Assembly (NCBI RefSeq): GCF_945957265.1
Contig: NZ_CAMFKO010000014.1
Span: 1-64,000, forward strand
Length of the DNA stretch: 64,000 nucleotides
Reading direction: 5' to 3'
From: an uncultured Dechloromonas sp.
GTDB lineage: Bacteria > Pseudomonadota > Gammaproteobacteria > Burkholderiales > Rhodocyclaceae
Made by a program: the position numbers and the translations under genes. The notes beneath the pieces were generated by a model. The model had not been told where the DNA came from, searched no databases, and saw nothing but the letters and a program-made list of their open reading frames with translations. Positions 27,707 to 35,183 of the stretch are shown here, piece after piece (the first letter of the stretch is position 1; each line of letters starts with the position of its first letter).

Positions 27707-28156
27707 CTAGCGTTTCTCTTCCTTGCCGTGCATCACCATGATGGTCTGCTGCATCAGCGCGCACAAGGTTTCCTTGCCTTCCTTCACCGCGAACACTTCG
27801 GCTTGCGTGACGACCAGCGTGCGGCCCGGGCGCACCACCTTGCCGCGGGCGATCAGCTTCTCGCCGTCGGCCGGGGCGACCAGGTTCATCTTGTATTCCA
27901 CGGTGAGCACCGATGCCGAGGCGGAAACCAGCGTCATCGCCGCGTAGCCGGCCGCCGAGTCGGCGATCATGCCGACCACGCCGCCATGCACGAAGCCGTG
28001 CTGCTGCTCGACACCCGACCAGTGCGGCAGGTGGATTTCCGTGCGTCCGGGCTCGACCAGCGGCAGCGTGGCCCGGATCAGGTCCATGGCGTGCTGCTTG
28101 GCGAAGCTGGCGCGGACGCGGTCGGCGAAAGCGGGGTCGTGGGCGTGCAAGCTCAT
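27707..28156 (-). CDS. PaaI-type hotdog thioesterase
   Basis: The 149-residue protein (from MSLHAHDP) has a single hotdog fold with the PaaI/YbgC-like motif QQHGFVHGGVVGMIADSAAGYAAMTL near 50-75, including the catalytic aspartate region, and VLTVEYKMNLVAPADGEKLIARGKVVRPGRTL. It should hydrolyse an acyl-CoA thioester and may relieve trapped CoA in the pathway. A TTG four codons upstream could be read as a start, but ATG 28156 is preceded by GGAGA at 6 bases. It is the first gene behind the liu promoter. Confidence 0.88.
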   Translation of the reverse strand: MSLHAHDPAFADRVRASFAKQHAMDLIRATLPLVEPGRTEIHLPHWSGVEQQHGFVHGGVVGMIADSAAGYAAMTLVSASASVLTVEYKMNLVAPADGEKLIARGKVVRPGRTLVVTQAEVFAVKEGKETLCALMQQTIMVMHGKEEKR

Positions 28157-28187
28157 GCGGGTCTCCAAAACGGGTTGGCGTAGGGTG

Positions 28188-28215
28188 ATTGTATTGACGT
28201 TTACGTTAACGTCAA
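28188..28215 (-). promoter_or_regulatory. liu operon promoter with LiuR-type operator in the spacer
   Basis: On the minus strand TTGACG (28215-28210) and TACAAT (28193-28188) are separated by 16 bases, a good sigma-70-type promoter. The spacer and the -35 form a near-perfect palindrome: the plus strand reads TTTACGTTAACGTCAA at 28200-28215, preceded by TTGACG, so two ACGT-centred half-sites are visible. This matches the ACGT-rich palindrome known for the MerR-family regulator LiuR, whose gene is at 29916. MerR proteins typically bind between -35 and -10. The distance from the -10 to the first ATG is about 32 bases. Confidence 0.82.
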
Positions 28216-28326
28216 CTGCCGCATGAAATTATCTGCACCCGACAGTTTCGCGTCAGGATTTATGGAATAGACTGAGCCCTGCGGCATCGCGCCGCCTTTA
28301 ACCAACCGCTCACGAGGAGAATCCAA

Positions 28327-28353
28327 ATGGCCAAGAAGAAAAAGAAGAAGTAA
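28327..28353 (+). CDS. Poly-lysine mini-ORF (8 codons)
   Basis: ATG at 28327 is preceded by GAGGAG at 7 bases and reads Met-Ala-Lys6 to a TAA; a strong terminator begins 20 bases later. The upstream region has a possible -10 (TAGACT near 28270). The arrangement of a good ribosome site, a short ORF and a terminator looks like a real small transcription unit, either encoding the peptide or acting as a translated regulatory RNA. It lies in the gap opposite the liu promoter. Nothing is known to me about such a peptide. Confidence 0.45.
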   Translation: MAKKKKKK

Positions 28354-28372
28354 TCGCTGTATCGTGTTCGAC

Positions 28373-28400
28373 AAAAAAGCAGGCGCAAGTCTGCTTTTTT
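28373..28400. terminator. Intrinsic terminator after the poly-lysine mini-ORF
   Basis: AAAAAAGCAG (28373-28382) pairs with CTGCTTTTTT (28391-28400) around an 8-base loop; the run of T at 28395-28400 fits termination on the plus strand, and the A run gives the same on the minus strand. It stands directly before the ABC protein gene, whose own transcript must therefore begin after it or arise by readthrough. Confidence 0.85.
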
Positions 28401-28423
28401 CATTTCTGCTTCAAAATCCGTTT

Positions 28424-29905
28424 ATGTCCGCCCATTCCTCATTCCAGCGCCGGGATTTCCTGCGCTTCCTGCTCGGCCCCTCTTTCGCGGCCATGCTCTT
28501 CCTGGTCATGGTGCAGGAACTGTTCGGGGCCGGGACGACCTGGCTGGTCATCCGGGTGGCGCGGGACATCACCGAAGCCCATGTGACGGCCGGCGATTTC
28601 GTCTGGATCGTCGTCACCCAGACCTTTTCCTACCTGGCCGGCGCGGCCAGCTGGATTTACGCCGAACGCACCGGCTTTACCGCCTTCGGCAAGTACCTGC
28701 TGCATTTCGCCCGCAGCAACCGCTTCCGGACGGCCCTGCTCGGCGATGCCCAGGCCCGCGAGAGCACCGAGCCTTTCCTGACCAACGAAAGCTTCCGGGT
28801 CTGCTTCGACCTGATGTACGACCTGCAGTTCTACCTGCGCCTCTTCTTCAACATCGTCTTCAATGCCGCCGTCCTCGGCATGGAAATCGACGGCGGGCTG
28901 CCGCTCGCCTACGTCCTCGCCTTCGCCTTGCTGGTCGTCCTGCAATGGACCCTGCGCAAGCCGCTGGCCGCCGCCTACCTGCACAACCAGCGGATGACCA
29001 ACCGCATGATGGCGCGCACCTACAACGCCTGGGACAACATCTTTTCCGGCAATCGCTACAACTTCCGGCTGTGGCATGGCGACCTGCGCGACCGGCTGGG
29101 GGCGGCCTTGAGCGCCCAGGTCCGGGCCATCCTGGCGCGCGAGGGGTGGAGCGCGATCAGCGGCATCATCGCGCTGATCATCGTCCTCGCCGCCACCGCC
29201 TGGGTCGCCGTCCACGAATCCGGCAACGTCGCCTTGCTGATCGCCCTGGCCGCCACCTTGCCCCGGCAGATTGAGATGACCCTCGACATGCACCAGCTGA
29301 CCGCCGGCATGACCGACCTGCTCGCCATCTGGACGCGCATCAAGGGCATTTGCGAACACATGCAACCGGCCGGCGACGAGCGCATCGACGAACGCATCGC
29401 TTTCGACCGCCTCGTCCTCAAGGTCGGCGACCGGGAAAAAAACTGCGGCAGCCTGGCCGAGGCGCTCCAGGCGGTGCTCGCCGAGCCGACCGGGCTGGTC
29501 TCCGTGCGCGGCGGCAACGGGGCGGGGAAGTCGACCCTGCTCGTCGCGCTGAAGGCGTGCTTCGCCGGCCGGGCCTATTACTGGCCGGCCCACGATCGCC
29601 TGAACTTCCGTTTCAACACAGGGGGCGGCGCGCCGATGCCGGAAATCGATCCGGACGACGAAGCCGAGGAGCCGGAAGCGTTCAGCGCCGAGGAAGCGGC
29701 GCAGGAAAAAACCGGCTATTCCTCAGGCGAGCGCCAGCTGCAGGTGCTGCGCGAAATCGTGGCGGAGACGGCGCAAGCGATCTACCTGCTCGACGAATGG
29801 GATGCCAACCTGGATGCCGGCAACCGACAGGCGGCGCGGGAACTGGTCGGGCAACTGGCGGCGCGGGCCCGCGTCGTCGAAATCTCGCACCGCGACGCCC
29901 GCTAG
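28424..29905 (+). CDS. ABC protein with fused membrane and ATPase domains
   Basis: The 493-residue protein has about five membrane helices in the first 300 residues (a type-I exporter-like membrane domain) and then a compact ATPase: Walker A GGNGAGKSTL near 363-371, a signature loop YSSGERQLQ near 433, Walker B IYLLDEWDANLD near 452 and the switch histidine in EISHRD. The region between Walker A and signature is short and carries an acidic insert (PEIDPDDEAEEPEAF), unlike standard exporters. It could export a peptide or siderophore-like compound, but no substrate gene is near. The start lacks a clear ribosome site; an in-frame GTG at 28364 overlaps the terminator and is unlikely. Confidence 0.82.
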   Translation: MSAHSSFQRRDFLRFLLGPSFAAMLFLVMVQELFGAGTTWLVIRVARDITEAHVTAGDFVWIVVTQTFSYLAGAASWIYAERTGFTAFGKYLLHFARSNRFRTALLGDAQARESTEPFLTNESFRVCFDLMYDLQFYLRLFFNIVFNAAVLGMEIDGGLPLAYVLAFALLVVLQWTLRKPLAAAYLHNQRMTNRMMARTYNAWDNIFSGNRYNFRLWHGDLRDRLGAALSAQVRAILAREGWSAISGIIALIIVLAATAWVAVHESGNVALLIALAATLPRQIEMTLDMHQLTAGMTDLLAIWTRIKGICEHMQPAGDERIDERIAFDRLVLKVGDREKNCGSLAEALQAVLAEPTGLVSVRGGNGAGKSTLLVALKACFAGRAYYWPAHDRLNFRFNTGGGAPMPEIDPDDEAEEPEAFSAEEAAQEKTGYSSGERQLQVLREIVAETAQAIYLLDEWDANLDAGNRQAARELVGQLAARARVVEISHRDAR

Positions 29906-29915
29906 GCGCGACGGC

Positions 29916-30308
29916 TCACTTTGCGCCGCGGCGCGTCAATTCGTCCTGGCACAGCGTTTCGAACTGGGCGATCTCGCCGAGCATGGCTTCGATGTCCTCG
30001 CGCTGCTGCTGCAGCGCCGCCCGCCGTCTATCCATGATGCGCAGGCATTCGAGCAGTTGCGGCGTCTCGTCCTCGGTCGACGCGTACATGCCGATCAGGT
30101 CCTTGATCTCGGCCAGCGACAAGCCGAGGCGCTTGCCGCGCAGGGCCATCTTCAGCCGGGCCCGGTCGCGGCGGGTGAATACGCGCTTGTTGCCTTCGCG
30201 CTGCGGCGCCAGGATGCCCTGGTCTTCCCAGAAGCGGATCGTGCGCGGCGTGATGTCGAACTCGCGGGCGAGGTCGGAAATCGCGAAGGTGGGGCCAGCC
30301 TGGCTCAT
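29916..30308 (-). CDS. liuR: MerR-family regulator LiuR
   Basis: The 130-residue protein has a MerR helix-turn-helix (FAISDLAREFDITPRTIRFWEDQGIL, about 8-33; KRVFTRRDRARLKMALRGKRLGLSLAEIKDLI) and a C-terminal coiled dimer helix. This compact form without an effector domain of any size is that of LiuR, the regulator of leucine and isovalerate degradation. An ACGT palindrome of its type is found in the liu promoter at 28188-28215. CAGGAGA precedes the ATG. It is convergent with the ABC gene, 10 bases apart, and divergent from the metallo-hydrolase gene. Confidence 0.9.
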   Translation of the reverse strand: MSQAGPTFAISDLAREFDITPRTIRFWEDQGILAPQREGNKRVFTRRDRARLKMALRGKRLGLSLAEIKDLIGMYASTEDETPQLLECLRIMDRRRAALQQQREDIEAMLGEIAQFETLCQDELTRRGAK

Positions 30309-30407
30309 TTTGTCTCCTGTTGGAGCGGCAGAGTAAAACAGATGCGGGGGCTTTTTTCAATCCGCCACCGTATGGTAAGTTGCCGTTTCACCAGACAAGA
30401 GCACATC

Positions 30408-31433
30408 ATGGCCCTGCATTTTCCCCACGCCCATCCGCCGGCCGCCGGCGAACTGACCGAAGTCGCGTCCGGTGTCTTCTGGCTGCGCATGCCGCTGCCC
30501 TTCCAGCTCGATCACATCAACCTCTGGCTGCTGCGCGACGGCGACGGCTGGGTCATCGTCGATACCGGCTTTCCCGAAGACCACGTCCGCGCAACCTGGT
30601 CGCTGATCCTCGACCGGCTGGACGGGCCGGTGAACAAGCTGATCGTCACCCATTTCCACCCCGATCATCTCGGCCTGGCCAGCTGGCTGATGGAAAAAAC
30701 CGGCGCGCCGCTGTGGATGAGCACGGGCGAATTCCTGACCGCCCACGTCGTCTGGAACGAAGTGGGCGGCCACGGCGCCCGCTTCATGGTCGAACAGTTC
30801 CGCCAGCACGGGCTGGATGCCGAGCACCTGGCCAAGTTCGAGAAGCGCGGTTCCGGGTATCGCAAGGCGGTCCCGGCCCTGCCGGATTATTACAATCGGC
30901 TGATGGCGGGCGATTCGGTCGTCATCGACGGCCGCAACTGGCAGCTCGTGATCGGCCACGGCCACGCGCCGGAACATGTGGCGCTTTACTGCGCCGAACT
31001 CGGCGTGTTAATTTCCGGAGACATGCTTTTGCCGAGAATTTCCACCAATATCAGCGTATTTGCGGCAACACCGGAAGCGGATGCGCTGCGCTGGTACCTG
31101 GAGTCGCTGGATGTGATGGCGCGGGAGATTCCGGCAGAAACGCTCGTGCTGCCTTCGCACGGGCTTCCCTTCACGGGGGTGCAGGAGAGGGTAGGGGATT
31201 TGCATGCGCACCACGAGGAGCGACTGCGGGCCTTGGAGACAAGCTGTGAACAAGCGCCAAAGAGCGCAGCCGAATTGCTGGAAACGTTGTTCAACCGGCA
31301 ACTCGATACACACCAAACCATGTTCGCGATGGGCGAGGCGATCGCTCATCTGAACTACCTTGAACAAGCTGGTCGGTTGTCGCGTCAATGCGATGCCGAA
31401 GGGGTGATTCGCTATACGCGGACGGGACACTGA
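30408..31433 (+). CDS. MBL-fold metallo-hydrolase upstream of phaC
   Basis: The 341-residue protein has the two-metal motif VTHFHPDHLGLASWLM near residue 80, IGHGHAPEHVALYC near 183-196, SGDMLLPRIS and LPSHGLPFTG near 246-255. It is larger than glyoxalase II, with a C-terminal helical extension (ETLFNRQLDTHQTMFAMGEAIAHLNYLEQAG). It may be a thioesterase-like or lactonase-like hydrolase; the substrate is unknown. ATG 30408 starts the recognisable N-terminus. The stop lies 33 bases before phaC, so the two may be cotranscribed. Confidence 0.85.
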   Translation: MALHFPHAHPPAAGELTEVASGVFWLRMPLPFQLDHINLWLLRDGDGWVIVDTGFPEDHVRATWSLILDRLDGPVNKLIVTHFHPDHLGLASWLMEKTGAPLWMSTGEFLTAHVVWNEVGGHGARFMVEQFRQHGLDAEHLAKFEKRGSGYRKAVPALPDYYNRLMAGDSVVIDGRNWQLVIGHGHAPEHVALYCAELGVLISGDMLLPRISTNISVFAATPEADALRWYLESLDVMAREIPAETLVLPSHGLPFTGVQERVGDLHAHHEERLRALETSCEQAPKSAAELLETLFNRQLDTHQTMFAMGEAIAHLNYLEQAGRLSRQCDAEGVIRYTRTGH

Positions 31434-31466
31434 GCCGCCGCGCACTGACAGAGAGGGAGTTTGAAG

Positions 31467-33302
31467 ATGTCGCAGCAAACCGAAAACCAGGGCATGAATT
31501 TGCCCAATCCGGCCGAAATGGCCAAGACCTACGCCGAAGTCGCCCAGCGCGCCTCCCGCGTGATCACCCAGTTCATGGAAAAGAAAGCCAAGGACGGCGT
31601 CGATGCGCCGGCCGACGAACTGGGCGTGGCCAAGGCCTTCATGGACCTGTCGGCCCGCCTGATGGCCAATCCGTACAAGATGGCCCAGACCCAGATGAAC
31701 ATGATGTGGGACTACTTCTCGCTGTGGCAGGGTTCCATGATGAAGATGATGGGCATGCCCGGCGCTGCCCCGATCGCCGCCCCGAAGAAGGGCGACAATC
31801 GCTTCAAGGACGAAGACTGGGAGCAGCATTTCCTGTTCGATTTCGTCAAGCAGTCCTACCTCATCGCCGCCCGTCACATCCATGACACCGTGGCCGGCAC
31901 GGAAGGCCTGGACGAGGCGACCCAAACCAAGGTCAACTTCTTCACCCGCCAGTACATCGACGCCCTGTCGCCGTCCAACTTCGCACTGACCAACCCGGAA
32001 GTCTTCCGCGAAACCGTCAAGTCGCACGGCCAGAACCTGATCAAGGGCCTGAACAACCTGCTGCACGACGTCGAAGCCGGCGACGGCCAGCTGCGCATCC
32101 GCATGACCGACACCTCGGCCTTCGAAATGGGCAAGAACGTCGCCACGACGCCGGGCAAGGTGATCTTCCAGAACGACCTGTTCCAGCTCATCCAGTACGA
32201 TCCGAAGACCCCGGACCAGTACAAGAAGCCCTTCCTGATCGTGCCGCCGTGGATCAACAAGTACTACATCCTCGACCTGCGCGAGAAGAATTCGATGGTC
32301 AACTGGGCGACCAGCCAGGGCCACACCACCTTCATCATGTCCTGGATCAACCCGGACGAGAAGCTGGCCCAGAAATCCTTCGAGAACTACCTGCTCGAAG
32401 GCTCGCTGGAAGCCATCAACCAGGTCTGCGCCCACACCGGCGAGGACAGCGTCAACCTGGCCGGCTACTGCCTGGGCGGCACGCTGACCATGACCACGCT
32501 GGCCTACATGGCCGCCAAGAAGGACAAGCGCGCCAACTCCGGCACCTTCTTCACGACCATGCTCGATTTCTCCGAGCCGGGCGAACTGGGTGTCTTCCTC
32601 GATGAAGGCGCCGTCGCCGGCCTGGAAAAGAAGATGGCCGAACGCGGCTTCCTCGAAGGTTCGGAAATGGCCGGCACCTTCAACATGCTGCGCGCCAACG
32701 ACCTGATCTGGTCTTTCGTGGTCAACAACTACCTGATGGGCAAGGACCCGTTCCCGTTCGACCTGCTCTACTGGAACTCCGACTCGACCCGCATGCCGGC
32801 CGCGATGCACAGCTTCTACCTGCGCAACATGTACCTCGGCAACCTGCTCAAGGAACCGGGCGGCATCACGCTGGGCGGCGTCAAGATCGACATCAGCAAG
32901 GTCAAGACCCCGTGCTACTTCATTTCCACGATCGAAGACCACATCGCCCCGTGGAAGAGCACCTACATGGGTGCCCGTCTGCCCTCCGGCCCGACCAAGT
33001 TCGTGCTCGGTGGCTCCGGCCACATCGCCGGCATCGTCAATCCGCCGGTCGCCAACAAGTACGGTTTCTGGACCAATGACGCCACCGACGGCGACCTGCC
33101 GGAAAGCCCGGAAGACTTCCTGGCCGGCGCCACGCAGAACGCCGGTTCGTGGTGGACGCACTGGGATCAGTGGGTGACCGGCCTGTCGGGCGGCTCCGCC
33201 AAGGTCAAGGCACGCCAGCCGGCCGACGGCAAGCTGAAGGTTATCGAAGACGCCCCGGGCGCCTACGTCAAATTCCGCCTGGACGCCCAGAAGAAGAACT
33301 GA
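31467..33302 (+). CDS. phaC: Class I poly(3-hydroxyalkanoate) polymerase
   Basis: PhaC polymerises 3-hydroxyacyl-CoA into the storage polyester on the granule surface. The 611-residue protein fits class I: an N-terminal domain, the lipase-like box GYCLGGT with nucleophile Cys335, DDP-equivalent region in the alpha/beta domain (SDSTRMPAAMHSFYLRNMYLGN) and His519 in GGSGHIAGIVNPP. PWINKYYILDLREKNS and WATSQGHTTFIMSWINPDE are typical. GGGAG before the ATG at 31467; a TTG two codons earlier is not used. No phaA/phaB/phasin genes follow; the thiolase at 23971 could serve. A strong terminator follows. Confidence 0.96.
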   Translation: MSQQTENQGMNLPNPAEMAKTYAEVAQRASRVITQFMEKKAKDGVDAPADELGVAKAFMDLSARLMANPYKMAQTQMNMMWDYFSLWQGSMMKMMGMPGAAPIAAPKKGDNRFKDEDWEQHFLFDFVKQSYLIAARHIHDTVAGTEGLDEATQTKVNFFTRQYIDALSPSNFALTNPEVFRETVKSHGQNLIKGLNNLLHDVEAGDGQLRIRMTDTSAFEMGKNVATTPGKVIFQNDLFQLIQYDPKTPDQYKKPFLIVPPWINKYYILDLREKNSMVNWATSQGHTTFIMSWINPDEKLAQKSFENYLLEGSLEAINQVCAHTGEDSVNLAGYCLGGTLTMTTLAYMAAKKDKRANSGTFFTTMLDFSEPGELGVFLDEGAVAGLEKKMAERGFLEGSEMAGTFNMLRANDLIWSFVVNNYLMGKDPFPFDLLYWNSDSTRMPAAMHSFYLRNMYLGNLLKEPGGITLGGVKIDISKVKTPCYFISTIEDHIAPWKSTYMGARLPSGPTKFVLGGSGHIAGIVNPPVANKYGFWTNDATDGDLPESPEDFLAGATQNAGSWWTHWDQWVTGLSGGSAKVKARQPADGKLKVIEDAPGAYVKFRLDAQKKN

Positions 33303-33326
33303 TCGCCAGGGCGATTCGATCTCAAG

Positions 33327-33355
33327 AACGGGAGGCTGCGGCCTCCCGTTTTTTT
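33327..33355 (+). terminator. phaC terminator
   Basis: AACGGGAGGC (33327-33336) pairs perfectly with GCCTCCCGTT (33341-33350) around a TGCG tetraloop, followed by a run of T to 33355. This is a textbook rho-independent terminator 24 bases after the phaC stop. Confidence 0.95.
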
Positions 33356-33409
33356 CGAACTTCCGTTTGCGCGCTTGTCCAACGTGCACAGCAAGCAAGG
33401 AGGTGTGCC

Positions 33410-33769
33410 ATGTTGATGAGCGAATTGCCCGTGGTCTCGGTTCATATTCCGATGGAACTGCGTGCCTTGGCGGGGGGGCACGACGAGGTGATGGCCAGCG
33501 GCGAAACGGTGGGCGACGTGTTGCATGCCGTGGGGCATACCTACCCCGATTTCGCCGCGCGGGTTCTCTGCGGCGACGGGCGGCTGGCGGAAGGCCTGAG
33601 CATCTGCCTGGGCGGCTGTACGCAGCCCAAGGAGCTGTCTTCGCCGGTCGGCCAGGAGGAGGTGCTCAGTATCGTCGCCACCGGTGTGATGGCCTGTGCG
33701 GTACCGGCGCGAGAGCGGGAGCCGCAAGCGGAAGCGCCGGCCGAGGCGCTGATTTCCATCGGCGACTGA
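33410..33769 (+). CDS. MoaD/ThiS-like beta-grasp protein without terminal Gly-Gly
   Basis: The 119-residue protein begins VVSVHIPMELRALAGGHDEVMASGETVGDVLHAVGHTYPDF, the ubiquitin-like beta-grasp pattern of MoaD-type sulfur carriers, and ends the fold with GQEEVLSIVATGVMA. True MoaD/ThiS proteins end in Gly-Gly, the activated end; here the chain continues with an acidic tail (PAREREPQAEAPAEALISIGD) and no Gly-Gly, so it is probably not a sulfur carrier in the classical sense. Three cysteines occur in LCGDGRLAEGLSICLGGC. AAGGAGG is ideally placed. It follows the phaC terminator and has its own transcript, presumably. Confidence 0.72.
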   Translation: MLMSELPVVSVHIPMELRALAGGHDEVMASGETVGDVLHAVGHTYPDFAARVLCGDGRLAEGLSICLGGCTQPKELSSPVGQEEVLSIVATGVMACAVPAREREPQAEAPAEALISIGD

Positions 33770-33814
33770 GCCGCCGGGAGCGGGCCGGACGACCGGCCCG
33801 CGGGCTGTGCAGGT

Positions 33815-34268
33815 TTAGCTGCTGGCCAGCGGCAGGCGCGGCAGCTTGGGCCACTCGACGGCGTCGAGCATGTTCTTGACGATCAGCCCAAGTTCGGTGT
33901 CGCCGGTGATTTCCAGTTCGCGGTTGAAGAACAGGGTATCCGGGTCTTCCTGGCGGGCCAGCAATTGCAGATAGGCCGACAAATTGGCGGCAAAGGCCAG
34001 GTCGGGCTCGCGTTCGGGGCGAAAGACCGGCCGGAACAGGCCGTGGCGGTAGGTGTAGGACGCTTCGCCGCCGGTATCCAGAACGCGGACGCGGAACAGC
34101 TTGTCCTCGAGCAGGGCCAGTTCGCTTTCCGGGAGGAGCTTCATTTTCAGCGCGGTGTTGAGCACGCCGACCAGGGCCAGCGCATGCGGCCATTGCGGCA
34201 GCTTGTGGCCGAGGCTGGCGACGAAGGCGGGCAGCTTGAATTTGGGAATGGTGAAATTGCCGTTCATG
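33815..34268 (-). CDS. ubiT: UbiT, SCP2-domain lipid-binding protein of anaerobic ubiquinone synthesis
   Basis: UbiT has a sterol carrier protein 2-like domain that binds ubiquinone intermediates and is needed, with UbiU and UbiV, to make ubiquinone without oxygen. The 150-residue protein has ALVGVLNTALKMKLLPESELALLEDKLFRVRVLD and ELEITGDTELGLIVKNMLDAVEWPKLP, the SCP2-type fold with the conserved glycine and aspartate. An ATG two codons upstream (34274) overlaps the ubiV stop region; 34268 has the better spaced GGGAG. It follows ubiV on the same strand. Confidence 0.88.
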
Positions 34269-34269
34269 G

Positions 34270-35172
34270 TCATGCTCCCAGGGTAGCGAGGGCTTGCGTG
34301 TGGTGCTGGCGGATGCCGGCATCGCCGAACCAGTAACCGTCGACCAGGCCGCTTTCGCTCCAGTTCCGGCTGTCGGCCGCTGCCGGCTCGCCGCGCCGGG
34401 CGGCGTCGAAGGCGGCGATGATTTCGTCGATGTGCTGCTTCTGCGGGCTGATGCGGACGGCGTCGATGCCCATGGCCAGCATGTCGGGAATCTCGTGCAG
34501 CAGGTTGTAGCTCTGCGCCGACATGGTCTGGATGCCGTTGATGGTCAGGAAATCCTGCCCCTCGCGGGTTTTCAGCGTCAGGCCCTCGGCGTGGTCGAGG
34601 CACTTGAACTGGCAGTCGTCCTTGTTCAGGTTGTAATGGCGGGCGGTGAAGCAGCGCGCCGAGAAGGCCAGCGGGATCTTGCCGAAAACGAAGACCTCGG
34701 TTTCGATGCCGGCCGGGCGGCTGCGGTGCAGCGTGTCGATCAGCGTGCGCGTCGCTTCCAGCGGCGGCACCCAGCGCTTCAGGCCGAAGCGGGCGAAGGT
34801 GGCCAGCGCCGATTCGTTGTAGATGTTCAGGTGCGGCCCGGCGACGAAATCGCGGCCGGCCACCAGGTTGACCGCGCCGAGGTCGTTGGCCTCGACCTTG
34901 CAGCCGGCCTCGTCGATCAGCCGGCGCAGGGCCTTGAGGTCGCTTTCCGATTCGAGCAGGGCCTGGGCGGAGACGACGACTTCCTTGCCGGCGTCGGTCA
35001 GGTCGCGGGCCAGGCCGATCCAGTCGGCGGTGCGCAGCTGCTGGCGGCGCGAGCAGACGACTTCGCCGACGTAAACAATGTCGAGGGCGGGGTTCTGCGC
35101 CATCGCGGCGTAGAACTCCATGACTTCGGCCTTGGGCCAGAAGTAGAGCAGGGGTCCGAGCGAAAGTTTCAT
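34270..35172 (-). CDS. ubiV: UbiV, 4Fe-4S subunit of the oxygen-independent ubiquinone hydroxylase
   Basis: UbiV belongs to peptidase family U32 and forms a heterodimer with UbiU; each carries a 4Fe-4S cluster and together they hydroxylate ubiquinone intermediates without oxygen, prephenate being the oxygen donor in E. coli. The 300-residue protein has cysteines placed as in the family: [10 protein letters not shown] near 40, and [21 protein letters not shown] near 178-198 (three cysteines). The frame runs upstream as a shadow; ATG 35172 begins [12 protein letters not shown]. It lies 11 bases after ubiU and leads into ubiT. Confidence 0.93.
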   Translation of the reverse strand: MKLSLGPLLYFWPKAEVMEFYAAMAQNPALDIVYVGEVVCSRRQQLRTADWIGLARDLTDAGKEVVVSAQALLESESDLKALRRLIDEAGCKVEANDLGAVNLVAGRDFVAGPHLNIYNESALATFARFGLKRWVPPLEATRTLIDTLHRSRPAGIETEVFVFGKIPLAFSARCFTARHYNLNKDDCQFKCLDHAEGLTLKTREGQDFLTINGIQTMSAQSYNLLHEIPDMLAMGIDAVRISPQKQHIDEIIAAFDAARRGEPAAADSRNWSESGLVDGYWFGDAGIRQHHTQALATLGA

Positions 35173-35183
35173 GCGTGTTCTCG

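Noticed and set aside
31434-33398. Minus-strand frame of several hundred codons opposite phaC
   Set aside because: Antisense shadow of the phaC gene, which has complete catalytic motifs on the plus strand.
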